Assembly: GCA_000231825.2 (NCBI GenBank)
Contig: JH720368.1
Span: 266,581-330,580 of the forward strand
Source: Tetrahymena elliotti 4EA
Taxonomy: Eukaryota > Ciliophora > Oligohymenophorea > Hymenostomatida > Tetrahymenidae
Direction: 5' to 3'
DNA: 64,000 nt
Part shown: in pieces, positions 1-12,307 of the stretch
Layout of the letters: the number at the start of each line of letters is the position of its first letter
Numbering within the stretch: the first letter of the stretch is position 1
The notes under the pieces: model-generated
Database searches by the model: none
Seen by the model: the letters and a program-made list of their open reading frames with translations, nothing else
What the model was told of the DNA's origin: nothing
Program-made: the position numbers and the translations under genes

Positions 1-2
1 TA

Positions 3-1253
3 CCTTTCCCCTTTTATAAACTTATTACAGCTTCAATATTTTTGGTAATCTATATGCAGCCTGATTTTATATAACAAATCATTTCTTTGATGTCTTGTAG
101 GACTATTGAAGATACTTAATATATACTATCGAATGTGAATTATTAGTGCTATACTTAAGAGCATATTAGATATCTATTGATATTTTTATTACCATTCTTT
201 TTATTGTGGCTGCTAGTCTTACCAATTTTTCTTTTCTTATTGCTAAGAGTGAATAAAGGATATCTGAACGATCCCTAAATTAAACTGAGATATGGTTTTC
301 TATATCATGAATACAAGTAAAAAGCATATTATTGGGAATTTTTAAAAATGGCATAGAAAATAATAATAATTTTATTGCTAAACTTCTATTCGTAGCAAAT
401 AAATGTAAAAGGACTCCTTGTATTCATAGTAATTGCTATTTATGGTATTATTTCATAAAAAATAAAACCATATAAAGAAGAAAAAATAAATAAACTAGAT
501 GTTTTATCTACAAACATTTGTGGTTTTACAATATTACTAGGAGTTTTTTAAAACTAAAATCCTTTTAGCTACTTTTACTATTGTTCACTCGTTATAATAG
601 TAATTATGAATGTATTATTTATAGCTTTTTTATTGAATAAGATTTTAAGCAAATACCTTTCCTCAATCCAAGGTATTATGAATAATGTAATGAAGTTCGC
701 AAGTGAGAAATTTACATTTTTAAGAATTAAATTTAATAAGTAAGAGCACAAAAGTAAGTAAATAAATCCTGTCATCAAAGCTAAAGTATAGAGGGCTTTT
801 AAGAATTACTTGAATCTAAGTGAATAATAAAAGAAAGAATTCTTCATGAATATTTATGAATTTAAGTTAGGTAATTTTAATTAATTTATTTACTGTTAAC
901 TAATTTTAAAATAAATCTATTCAATTATCAAAAAAGAAACAAAATTTAAGACTTTGATTACTAAAAATAATTATGCGGCATCTGGAATTGTAAAAGAAAT
1001 TGAATTAGAGATTTCAGATAAAAGCAAACAATAGCCTTAAAACTCTGTTATACTTGAACCAGAAAGTAACTCAGATTTTGCAGCAAACAATATCAGGATA
1101 AATAACTTCCAAACTCTAAATAGTAAAATTAATTTTTATTTTACAATTTAATCTAATTAAATATATTAAAAGATTGTAGTGGATATAACTAAACAGTAGG
1201 AACTATTCTTTAAACTCAAAGCTAAGAGTAGTTTTTTATTTCACCTCTTATGA
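3..1253 (+). CDS. Multi-pass membrane protein, C-terminal part (5' end outside window)
   Basis: An open frame runs from the window edge to TGA at 1251-1253, giving 416 codons with no intron needed. It begins inside a loop rich in Asn, Cys and His (motif NYQCYTQEHIRY). It then shows at least four hydrophobic segments: LLIFLLPFFLLWLLVLPIFL; a helix after the motif YYWEFLKMAQK; GLLVFIVIAIYGII; and a final pair around 520-650. The last 170 residues are soluble and rich in Lys, Glu, Asn and Gln. The order of short luminal Cys/His motif, paired helices, YGFLYxxY...YYWEF loop and more helices resembles the C-terminus of large ciliate membrane proteins that often carry cysteine-rich ectodomains. That resemblance is from memory and the function is unknown. 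TAA and TAG are read as Gln throughout. Confidence 0.8.
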
Positions 1254-1975
1254 TAGTAAACAAATTTAATCAGCCTACTTCTAAAGATGATAATTTTAAA
1301 GAAATTTGAAACACTTTAAAAGTTAATATTTGATTTTGATTAAGTTCAAATTATAATTGTTAATTTTAAAATTGAAAATATTTTAAGTTGTAGAATCATT
1401 TTTATTTAAAAGGTCCTTTTGCATAATATAATAATTATATTTAAACTCATACACAAGTCAATAGTTATTTTATTATTTTTATTATTTAAGATATTTTCAA
1501 AATCTTTATTTACAAAATTTCTGATTTTTATTAATCAATCAACCAAATTTTAAGTTAAGGTAAAGTTTTTTTGGCACTAATTTTTTTAATTTACAAATGA
1601 AGATTGATTTATAAAATAACAAAAACATAGAAAAAAGTAATGAACAATATTTGCTAATTGCAAAAAATATATCAAGTTGACAACAGATAAGGATTTATTC
1701 CACTTAAAAAATAAAAAATATTTTTACAAAATTCAAAGATTTTTAGAATTTTTTAAATTAAATTTCTTTAAATATTAATTTAGTTAGAGCTAAATCTCAA
1801 TTATCTTTGAAATTCCTTTTAGATATTAATGTAGATTATTTCTAACATGAAACCCACTTATTTTAAAATTTTTCAAAACCTTATCAAACTCAAATTTACT
1901 AAAAATATTTTATTTGTCTTTTTTTATTTCTTTTTTTAAGTTTAATTTAAAAATAACTTAATTTTTATCTAAAAC
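1254..1975. other. Intergenic, AT-rich
   Basis: Convergent 3' ends of the membrane-protein gene and the EF-hand gene. Only A/T tracts are visible, with no coding pattern or RNA gene. Confidence 0.6.
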
Positions 1976-4420
1976 TCAAACAATAAAACGGTTCTATGTA
2001 TTTTCATTTTAACCAACAGAGACAGTTTCAATCCATTTTGTTATCAATTAAACTTACTTTAAAGGTATTTATTCTCCTTTTATTATATTTTGGTTTTTTA
2101 ATTTAGAGCAAGAATAGCTATTAATGTGTCTTTTAGTAGATGATTAAGAAGAAACAAAAATCCTCTTTGCTGTTGCTAGTGTTGCGTTGATTCTAGGATA
2201 AATTACTTTATCAAGACACTAATTAATTTTTTGATTGCTAAATTGGGTGTTTTGTTATTAAGATTAGTTATAATTGATTTATTACTATAATTGTTAGGAT
2301 TATGAGGATTGAGTTTATCTATTATTAGAGTTAATTTTTTTGTTATAAACAATCGAGATTCTTGGAGGAGTTTAATATCTCGTTTACTGCCCAATTAATT
2401 TTTAAAAATTCTAAAATCCTAAAGACTTTTTCAATTTATCTTCACTTATTTTATTAATTTAATTAATAGATTTAACATATTCAGAAGGGAGAACATCATC
2501 TTTATCTTTGAGATTATTTGTACTTTTACTATTTTAATTATTTTAAGATATTTCATGGTCATTAAATTCACTATTGTCTTCATTAATATGACCAATAGTT
2601 TTAAGCTTTTCTTTAATCTAAATTCGATTAAAATAAGAGTAGTATTTATCTAAATTTTATTTTAGTCTACTTTTTTCAGGGCTTTAGGGTCTTGATTTAG
2701 TAATTTTTTCTTATTTTTTAATAAATATTTCAGGTTATTTTACTTAATCTTCATTGATGTAAAATTTATGACTTTAGTTCTTTGATTAATCATTAAAATT
2801 TTGTTTTTATTTCTATTATGTATTATATTTTTCTTTTGCTTTATCAATAAAAAATTTTATTTTATCACTAATAACAAATTGATTCTAAGTGATATTAGTT
2901 TATATCTTTTCATTTTCCTTAAGTAGTTTAGAAATATATTTATCTGCTTCTGCAAAATTCTTGACTTATTATTATTTCATATTTTCAATTGAGATTAAAT
3001 GCTATGGAATTTTTAACTTTTTTTCAGATTTGTTTATGAATAATTTACTTAAGCTTATATCTTGTTACAAGGCATTACTTCTAACATATGGTTTTCTTTC
3101 CTTATAATCCAAAGGTATTGCTTCAGTCTAACATATTCATTAAAAGAATTGTTAATTTGATGAATTATTTTTTTTGAAATATCTAATTTATAAAATTAAT
3201 TTTGCTAAAAATAAAAAATAAACTTCTAAGAATTACTTAGCTTTATTTTCTTCTTTAATTTGCATCGAAAGGTATAACAGTCATTCTGGAAAGAAATGAA
3301 CTTAAATCTTAAAAATTCCTTATTGTAATTCTTTGTTTTTAAGGCCAATCCACATTTAAACTTTTTCTCTATCTAAGAAGCTCAATTTCCTATTTCTTAG
3401 AATTCATGTATGATTCAGAGTAATCCTTATCACAATTGAGAAGATCTTAATATACTTTGAATTTTTAATTGATCTCCTATAATTTATTGATTATTACAAA
3501 TAAATTTAAAATGAAAAAAAAAAAAAATCAAAATAAATTACATTAGATTTGTTAACTTTATCTAAGATTTCATCTCTATTTGAAAGATAGCTTAAATAGC
3601 TTATAACTTCAAGAAATCTAAGAGGAATATAATTAAGTTACAATTTGGGAGTCTCTTCTATTGTAATAAGCTAAGCTAATTTTTATTGTTTTTCTAAATT
3701 AAGTAAAGCTTATTCATATTACTCATAATTATCCATATCTTCAACCTGTATATCTTAAACAACTTAAATAGGTTTCCTTTCTTATTTACTTTAATCAGCT
3801 TTTTCTCTTGCTTTTCTCATCATATTATTAAAAACTAATAAATTAATTAGATAGAAAATATTCTATTTACAAATTATTTCTAAAATTAGTAAATACCTCT
3901 TGTTGCATTATCATTTAAAGCACATTTTTTAAATTCTTACCAATTCAAGGCATCTATTTATACAAATTTTTAAAATAAAATTTCATGTTAGTAATTAATT
4001 AAATTTATTAGTATACTGTCTTGGTCATCATCTACTATCTTAAATAATTAATCTAGATAATCAGGATCAATATAAAAATCATATTTAGAAAACATTTCAT
4101 TAATTTCATCTTTATCAAGAGATCCTTTATATTAACAAGATAAATATATATTTGATTTAAATTAAAAAATTAAAGATACTTGATCCATCTTTATCTATTT
4201 ACAAAAAAACATTTTTTATTTCTTGAATCTTTTTCAGATCAGATGGATAATGAACATATTATTTTTTAATAGCAGTTAGGGATCTCTTTTTAGCCCAATC
4301 CATAACTTCTTTATTCATTAAACGAGACCTTTTGAGCTTCTTTAAATCTACATCCTCTTAATCAAGAGATTCATCTAAATTTTATTTTGTTTTGATTGCA
4401 CTTAAAGAAGTAGATTTCAT
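1976..4420 (-). CDS. EF-hand calcium-binding protein, about 696 aa
   Basis: Six exons on the minus strand: 4420-4180, 4124-4017, 3953-3897, 3834-3542, 3476-3237 and 3127-1976. All junctions keep phase and the gene stops at TGA 1978-1976. Two canonical EF-hand loops lie at about residues 75-115: DKDGSRSLDKDE and DDDQDNALNWQE. Both are completed only when the 55 bp and 63 bp introns are removed, which strongly supports the splicing. Each loop has Asp at positions 1, 3 or 5 and Glu at 12, so both should bind Ca2+. The rest is Gln/Lys/Asn-rich with a long, possibly coiled, C-terminal half and no other domain I recognise. The ATG at 4420 (MKSTSLSAIK) is the first in frame after non-coding DNA. Role: probably a calcium sensor or structural protein; the partner is unknown. 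Confidence 0.8.
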
Positions 4421-6060
4421 AAAATTTTAATAAATTTGCAAAGTTTTTGATTATGAAAATCAATTCTTAAGATATATTAAATGAATTTATAATTTAATTA
4501 TTTGCGATTATTTTAAAAGAATTAAAAAGTGCTTTGAAAATCTTAAATTAATGATTGGCTAAAAAATAACAATTGAATATAAATACTAAAGTATTTAATT
4601 TGATTAATGTTACATATAATCCTGTTCATTCTTACAAAAATAGAATCTTTCAAAGAAAAATAAATATTTTAAGCTTATTCTGCTAAAAAAAAAGATATTT
4701 TTGAAAATGTTTTGCAAATCTAAATTATATTTTATATTTTTATTAATTATTCTAACTATTTTTTTATAATAATTAAATAAACAAGTAAAATAAATCAAAC
4801 AAAAAAATCACAAAAGATTTCCAAATTTGTGTTTCACGAAACTTAAGTATTTATTCTTACCTCTTCTTTTTCAGCTGAATATAAAATACACTAACATCTT
4901 TAAATAGTAGCCTGGAATTTTATTTTCAATATTAATTTTTCCTCTTTATTTCTAGTTTCACATTTTTTATCCTAAAAGCTTAAAATAAGAGGAATATTTC
5001 TTAGTTAAATACTTTTCTTAGTCAAAAAAAAATTATTCTTAAAACTTAAGCTTATGTCCTTTCATATTAGTCATGATTAACTTTTTGTTGCTCAAACAAC
5101 ATTTTTTTGTGAATAAAATCCATCATAATATGATTTTGATTTGAATTAATTGAAATAAAAATGACAGTTGAAAATAAATTACTTATTAGAAATATAATCA
5201 GTTTAGTTTAATTTTTATGGGAAGGATCTAAAATAATTTGTTACGAATTGATTTTTATCTTTTGATGAGAATAAATTATTAAAACAATCAAATAAAATAT
5301 TTCATCTCAAGAATTAAGTTTTTAAGTAATATTTGGTGATTGTTTGTACAAATAAAATGAATAAATGTTGTCTTTATATTATATTTAGTTATACAAAAGA
5401 TTATAGATAAATGGATGAATATAAACCATACTTGTTATTATAATCTCATTCATAAGGATAATTTAATGGGAGTAAATTTAAAAAAATCTTAAAAAAATAA
5501 GCCTCTGTTTATAATAGCATTCGAAGACTAATGTATATACTTCTTAACCTATTTTCTGTGATTGTTTTTATTATTTAGCTAACAAACCATTTACAACAGA
5601 AATAGAAGGTAGAAGAAATTGGTATTTATTAATATATAAATAAATTATTATCAGTTTAAATAGTTAAGATTTTTTTAGTATTCACATCAATTATATTATT
5701 ATTATTATTATTAGCACAAATTGAATGTAGAAAGTGTTTAAGATTGATATTTTGTTGATTGTGTTTGTTTTTTTGTTATCACTACTAGATTCAGTTCATA
5801 GGAGTGCTAGCATATTGCATATTTTAGAAGAAGCTTTGAAGCATCATAATTTAATTCAATGACTATTATAATTTAAAATAAAATAATTATTTTATTCATT
5901 CAATTAGCATGTTTTTAGAAATATTTTTATTTTGCATTTAAATTTTTGTTAAAATAAAATTTATTTTTATAAAATCATTTTTTATATTTGAAAGTTAAAA
6001 AAAGCTTTATTCAAAAAAGGTTTTAATTTACTTGGGCATCCATAGGTTAGTTATTCATCA
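4421..6060. other. Intergenic, AT-rich, with short ATT repeat
   Basis: No supported gene. About 20 bp of (ATT)n lie near 5694-5713. Scattered ORFs are short and of chance type. Confidence 0.55.
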
Positions 6061-7529
6061 TCATTCCGAATTTATTTTTTCTGCCATTGTTGTATGGTCT
6101 CTTTCTTGCAACTTTTTAATCAAGAGGATTTCTATTTTATAATTTAAAAATTTTTAATATTTAATTTGCAAATTTTTTAAACGAGAGCGGGATTTAACAA
6201 GCATATTAAGAATATTATCAATCTAAAGATTCGTTTTTTTCTGAATTAGGCTGAAATTAAGATTGATTTTTGTAAATTTAAAAATTAATAAGTAATTAAT
6301 TTTTACCTTTTCTTCAATTCATTTTCACCATGAGCATATCTACACTTATCTCCATTTTCGCACTTTCCTTCTATATTATTATATTAAAACATTTAATCTA
6401 TTTAATGCTTGTTTAGCTCTAAAAAATTCACCTTTGCTATAGTTAAAGCACAAAGATGTTTTATAAAAATCATCAGTGTGTCTTAAATCATCGATTCCAT
6501 GAGCGAAGCAACAATTTTCATTAGTGCATTACTTATTCTTTTCGAAATCTTCGCACAATTTGGTTTTATTTAAATCAGGCTTTTACTTCAATTCAGTTTC
6601 GCTGTGAGCGAATGAGCATTGATCTCCCTTCAAGCAGTTTCCAGACTATTTATAAAAATTTATTTATATATTTTAGAAAAATATCAAATTGTCTTTATAG
6701 ACATCAAACTAGCTTTTACTTTTCTACTATCTTTTACACTTCAAAATTCGCTAAATTTCTATTTTCCTATGATACTTTACTAAAATTTGTAATCTATCTT
6801 TACTTATTGCTATTTCTAATGAGTTTTTGACTTCTAGCCTTGTCTGTAAGCCAAGTTAAAAAGACAACAATTTCTTTCTAAAGTTCAAAATTTATAAGAA
6901 TGCGGAATATTATGAAGTGAATAAAAGATAGACAGAAAGTAAGTAAGCAATTTAGCCAGCTAGCTTATTAATCTGGCTTGAATACTAGCTTTAATATAAA
7001 TTTTGAATAAATTATTTAACAATAAAATATATACTGCAAAGTTAGCACACATTTTAGTCTTTTTTAAATCAATGTAGGCCTTCTTATCTTGCTTAACAAA
7101 AGGTTGATTAAATTTAAAGGGATTAATAGGTGCAAATCCATTGTAGTTATTATGAGCTTTGTTGGTTCTTCTATTATTGTACTTGTTGTTTTTATTTAAG
7201 TAATTTTAGGGATAGTATTAAGGGTTGTTTGTGTTATTAATGTAATTTCCATTTTAATTATTTTTGTAATGATAAGCATGATTCATATTATTGCCATTGT
7301 GGTTCATCATAATATTGCTATTCTAGATATTTTAGTCTAATTGATTGACTCCTTTGGGACCTTTAGCATATTTTAAGGGTATGTTTTCTCTTTGGTTTCC
7401 CCTACGATTGTTACTGTTACTGTTATTTTTGCTTCTTCTTGCTTACTAATTGCCTAATTTACCATTATGCTACTATTGGCTATTTGCGGCGTTATTAATT
7501 TCTTATTAAATATTTTATTAAGCTGACAT
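6061..7529 (-). CDS. CCCH zinc-finger RNA-binding-type protein, about 320 aa
   Basis: Exons 7529-7035, 6645-6432, 6370-6307 and 6250-6061 (minus strand). The N-terminal 165 residues are very rich in Asn, Gln and Arg. Three C-x(7/8)-C-x(4/5)-C-x3-H fingers follow. The first is CANF + SGNCLKGDQCSFAH, formed across a 389 bp intron. The second is LCEDFEKNKQCTNENCCFAH. The third is LCFNYSKEGKC + ENGDKCRYAH, formed across a 61 bp intron. That two fingers appear only after splicing supports the model. Tandem CCCH fingers of this kind usually bind AU-rich single-stranded RNA and control mRNA stability or processing; that role is inferred from the family. The last exon adds about 60 basic residues; an in-frame 51 bp AT-rich stretch at 6182-6132 may be one more intron. 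Stop TGA is 6063-6061. Confidence 0.82.
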
Positions 7530-8114
7530 TATATTTGTTATACTGAGGATTTCTTGTCTTTAGATTTTTTTTCTTCTTTTCTTTTTCTTCTTATTTTATC
7601 TTGATTTTCTTTTTCTTCTAAAAAAAATTAAACCTTAAAAAATATTAGATATTTAATTTGATTATTTATATATTTTTTAGTTGATTACTTTAATCCTTTA
7701 TTTGTAAATATTTAATAAAAATCTAAGTACATCTATTGTAGGCAGCTAACTAACAAGCTACATTTTTCTATTCAATATTTAATTAGCTAATTACTTCTAT
7801 CTAAATCTTCTTAGACATGCATACACATAGTGAAATACAATTATCAGCTGAGATTTAATTCAATCAATCTAAATTTTAAAAAAAAGATATTTAATCATTT
7901 TAAAATTTTCTAACTAATTTAGGAATTAAAATATAATTTTTTAATTGAAAAAAAAAGTAAAACTATTCTTTAATTGATTATGGCTATATAAACTCAAAAT
8001 TAAACTCTTTCCTAAATACAAATAATATGAATTGATAATCAAAAAATTATAGATCCTCAGGTATATAAAGGATTAACTTATTATTGTTAAAGGGTCGATT
8101 ATATATTCTTTGAT
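7530..8114. other. Intergenic between divergent genes
   Basis: Contains pyrimidine-rich (TTC/CTT) DNA just upstream of the CCCH gene at 7550-7620. It then runs into the 5' side of the LRR locus. An ATG at about 7980 opens only 16 codons before TGA. No clear gene. Confidence 0.45.
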
Positions 8115-8833
8115 ATGGATGCTTAAAATAATAATTACAGTCTTGAAAAATTTAAGTATTTGACTGGAGCAATCTCTAAATGCTAAAACCTAACAATTTT
8201 AAATTGTTTTTAGAAAGTTGCATTATTGGCTATCAAGGTATAATGTTATTTTAAAAAGCTCTAACTAATTGTCCAAAATTAGAATATTTGATGCTTGATT
8301 TATCATACAATAGATTTTTTCAATAAGGTGGAGATTACTTAGGTGAAATTATATCCTAGTCTTAAAATTAAAAAAAACTATTCATTAATTTATATGATGG
8401 GGGATAATAATTTACTAAATATGCCTGCATTTTAGGATAGGCAATCTCTAAAATATCAACTCTTACTGAACTATAACTTGATCTTAGAGAGGATTTAGTT
8501 GGCAATTTTTGTGATGAGGAAGATTTCTATGAAGAGGGAACTGGAAATAATAATGCTCTTGAATTATCTTAAGCAATTTCTAATTAAAAAAATCTTATTT
8601 ATTTAAATCTTAATCTCTATTCACATTATGGAATTGATGAAAATGGAATGAAATATTTAGGATAAGGTATTTCTAAGTGCCTGAATTTAATACATTTAAT
8701 TCTTGATTTATAATCAAATCCCATGGCACTAAATAATTTTATTGAATTTACCAAAATTATTGTTAAATGTTCAAATCTTACTACAATAGAAATTATTATT
8801 AGGATAAAGAAAATAGGATAAAATTTAGTTTGA
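8115..8833 (+). pseudogene. Leucine-rich-repeat (ribonuclease-inhibitor type) gene, probably frame-broken
   Basis: From the ATG at 8180 to TGA 8831-8833 a 217-codon frame encodes at least four LRR units. Repeating signatures are ALTNCPKLEYLMLDLSYN, ISKISTLTELQLDL, ISNQKNLIYLNLNL and ISKCLNLIHLILDL. Just upstream, in a different frame that starts at the ATG at 8115, another LRR unit is visible (TGAISKCQNLTILN). Joining the two needs a one-base frame change near 8205-8215, and no GT-AG pair of usable size restores it. The simplest reading is a decayed gene or one sequence error. A short intact protein starting at 8180 is the alternative. Such LRR proteins are abundant in ciliates and act as protein-binding scaffolds; no specific role can be given. 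Confidence 0.6.
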
Positions 8834-9593
8834 TGAAAGCTAAAAGATTAATACAATTAAATTTGTAAACCTATTTTTGATATTTGTAGAATATGAATTA
8901 ATTAATTTAATATGATCAATATTAATTATTATTTTAATATAGAATAATAAATTTTTATATTATGATTATCATATGTTTTATCAAGACATCAAAAAAAATA
9001 ATTTGTTTAATTTAATAAGCTTTTCATATTATTAGTTTATTAGCTAAAAATCTATTATTTTATTTGGTATTATAATTTTAAATTTAATAGATTATTTACC
9101 TAATTAACAGCTATGCAAAAATCTACCAGCTAATTTTAGTTTTTAAGCTATTCAAATAATAACAAAATAGATATTACTAAATTAAATGGACAATAAAAAA
9201 ATTCAAATTTAAAAATAATATTTAAAAAAGTAAAATTCTAAAAATAAATTCTCTGTTGTAAATTAAATAAAAATGACAAATTACTTTAAAATAATGTTTT
9301 GAATATTATTTTATTATCTTGATAAAATTACTGAAATGAATTCAAATAAAGGATCTTTTATAAGAAATAGAATAATTTTAAATATAGAGTGATAGAAATT
9401 TGAAATAAAAAACAATATATTCACGAACTATATAAATGAAGAAGAAAGTTTGCTTTAATTATTGCATAGTATTATATATTTATTTATTCTTAATATTTTA
9501 TATTTATACAAAGAAATATTTCACTACTCCAAGGTTTAGTTAGCATCGAACTTTATTACTAACTTGAAGTCATATTGATTTATTTTATTTATT
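8834..9593. other. Intergenic between convergent genes
   Basis: Very AT-rich. No coding pattern or RNA gene recognised. Confidence 0.6.
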
Positions 9594-12307
9594 TCATTAA
9601 ACGACGTTGTTGGCAAACCATTTTAAGGTGTATTCATCACACTCTAAAATACGGAATGAGTAGCCATTTATAATGACATCTTTTCCAACAACTAAATCAG
9701 TTGGCTAGAAGAACTCATTATTATTTTAAGCATTTTTGTATCTGTTCTTTTCTAAGAATTTACCATCAGGAATACCTATTAATAGAAATTTAAGTTAGCT
9801 CAAATATAAATTAAATTCACTCTTAAATAATTCATTAAATTGAGTTTATAATTTTAATAATTACCTGAGTTTCTAATAGCAGGTTCATAGACTTAGAGAG
9901 AGTCATCGTTCAAGTAGTAGGTTATAATGAAACGTCTTTTTTTAATAAAAATGAAATGAAATTCTTGCAATTAATTTTATTTAATTGAAATAAATAAATT
10001 TATTTTAGCAACTTGTTTGCATAAAAACTATAAAACTTCAATTTTTAATCAATAAAAAATAGTTTTGTATTGATAAATAGAAATGATGATAGATATGTTA
10101 TTCATTTTTCTTATTCTCATATCTCTATTTATGCAAAATACTTTTCTTTTAATTAAAATCTAATTTTTTCTTTTTTATGGTTTTTATTACCTATGAACAT
10201 CTTCTGGCTTGTTAGTATTAAACTTGGCATTGAATCTTAAAGTGACTTGGTTATCAACCCACTTGAAGAAATCTTTTTTAGGAGGCTTAGGTATTAATCT
10301 ATAAACATATCCTAATGAATCTTCTTCATCACCAAAACCATTATAAGGAGGAATTTCTCTCTCTATAAAGAATAGTAATTATAAATCAGATTATCAAAAT
10401 GTTAAAAATAGCTTTTAAAAATATTTTTACTAACTAAATCTCTATATTGCATTTCATAATTTTCACCAAGAGGGAAATCAATGCTATACTTTTCTCTATA
10501 ATAATCTTAGGTGTATTTATCACAACCATTAATTCTGAACTTTTTACCAAAAGCAACTAAATCTTCACCAAACTTAATGTCAGTAGGCTTAACAAAATTT
10601 TCGGCATATGTCTAACCAGGTTAGTTTAAGGCAAACTACTTGGGGAGTTTTTGTCTCTTAAGGTAAAGAGGGAAAGGATCTCTTCCACTGTTTTAACGAT
10701 GAATTTCACGAATTTCCAAAGTATCATCAGCCAAGTAATAATGTAAAAAGAAGGGAATTTCTGAAAAAACGTAGAACTTTAATACTTTTCTATCATTTTC
10801 CAAGAATTGCTTTTGGGAAGGAACACGTCCACCCCCTTTTTTATATAAAATAAAATTAATTTTTAATCTCAATGCTAGTTTTTTTTTTATTGGCATAACT
10901 CAAATCAAAAGAGTGAAAATTGTTCCTTCATTTTTATGAAAAATAATAATAATATAAATTACCAAGTTTGTGTTCCATAAAGTCTTTAAGCATATGATCT
11001 TTAACAGGAACAAATTTATTCAAAGTTTTTTTTTCCCAGTTATCACTGTCAGGGAGTTCAGAAGCACCTTAGGGAATACCTAAATTTTCATAGAACTCTC
11101 TTGTATAAATATCACAGTCATAAATATGGAAAATCTTTCCAAAAAATTCAAGATCTTAACCAATCTAAAAGTCATAAAGACTTAAATAAACACCACTTCC
11201 ATCAGCCTTCAATACTTTTTAACGCTTCAAAAAAGAACCCTAGGGGATACCTGAATTCATTTATTTGGGTTCAGAAATTTCAATAGAGCTATCTTCTAAA
11301 TAGAAGAAAACAACAACTTTTCTTACTCTGTAAGCTTCAAGACTGCTTTCAACGCAACTTTCCTTAAAGTAAGCATTGAATCTAAGAACCTATTATTAAA
11401 ATATTTATTTATTATTTTATTAATTTATTTATTTATTTCTTTGTTTATTTGTTAGTATGCAAATTAGTTTTCGAATTTATATTTAATATAAATTAATGTT
11501 TTTGAATTTTGCATTATCAACTATTTATTTACCCTCATAAATATAACTTAAATTTTTAATTATTTATTGATAAACAACTTTAAATTATTTTTAACTTTAA
11601 AACATTTCCATTAAAACATTTTGGTTTATTTATTATTTGATCTTCTTTTTCTCTTTATTTAATTTATTCTGCACTTATTTTTCAGGTGCTATTGGATTTT
11701 TTTTATTATAACACATTTTTTTCTGTTTAATATCATTATTTTTTTACCTATCTGTCCATCTTAACCCAAGTAGGTTGGTAGAGCTCAGTAACATCATTTG
11801 GGCAGTTAACTGGTCTGTAAGTATCATGAGTAGTAGACATGTAATTAGGATTGAACATACCCTTTTGGGAAGGAGGTTCCTTAGGAACTTATCTGGGAAG
11901 AGGATAAACAACGGGAGGAACATTTTTCTAAATTTATCGTTTAAAAATATTAAATACTTTTGTTAACCATTTTAGATTTTGAACATTTCTCCATAAAAAA
12001 GATTATTGCAAAAGAGCTTTCAAATAATTTTATGGAAATTTTGATGCAAAATTTTAAATAAATAGACTTTAATAAAAACTTACATGCAAATAATCTCTAT
12101 TATATTCTTATTTTGCTGCACTAACTCTCTTGAAGCTTGTTTACTTTTATTTATAGTAAGGAATGAATTAATAAAATAAGAATATGTTGAGCTGCTTATA
12201 ATGAATTAATCCAATTAAACTGTTTTATTTTATGTATAAATTGTATATCATACCTCAATGGGTTATGTAGGAACAAAACCTGGTAATTTAGGGAATCCAG
12301 AAGCCAT
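9594..12307 (-). CDS. RIB72: RIB72/EFHC-family ciliary microtubule inner protein with three DM10 domains, 496 aa
   Basis: Seven minus-strand exons: 12307-12254, 11927-11748, 11389-10963, 10835-10431, 10362-10191, 9935-9865 and 9775-9594. All are in phase and end at TGA 9596-9594. Three DM10 domains are clear. The first is VLRFNAYFKES to IFHIYDCDIYTREFY. The second is VLKFYVFSE to FRINGCDKYTQDYY. The third is VTLRFNAKF to FRILECDEYTLKWF. Linkers match human EFHC1 (REIPPYNGFG, DPFPLYLKRQ, YEPAIRNSG). The family lies inside ciliary doublet microtubules and stabilises them. The protein stops about ten residues after DM10-3, so the C-terminal EF-hand region found in EFHC1 and Chlamydomonas Rib72 is absent. 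This fits the shorter of the two Tetrahymena paralogs, which I recall as RIB72B but cannot confirm. Intron 11747-11390 holds (TTTA)n runs. Confidence 0.93.
11401..11450. repeat. (TTTA)n-like low-complexity run
   Basis: Imperfect TTTA/ATTT tandem repeats inside the second intron of the RIB72-family gene. Confidence 0.6.
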
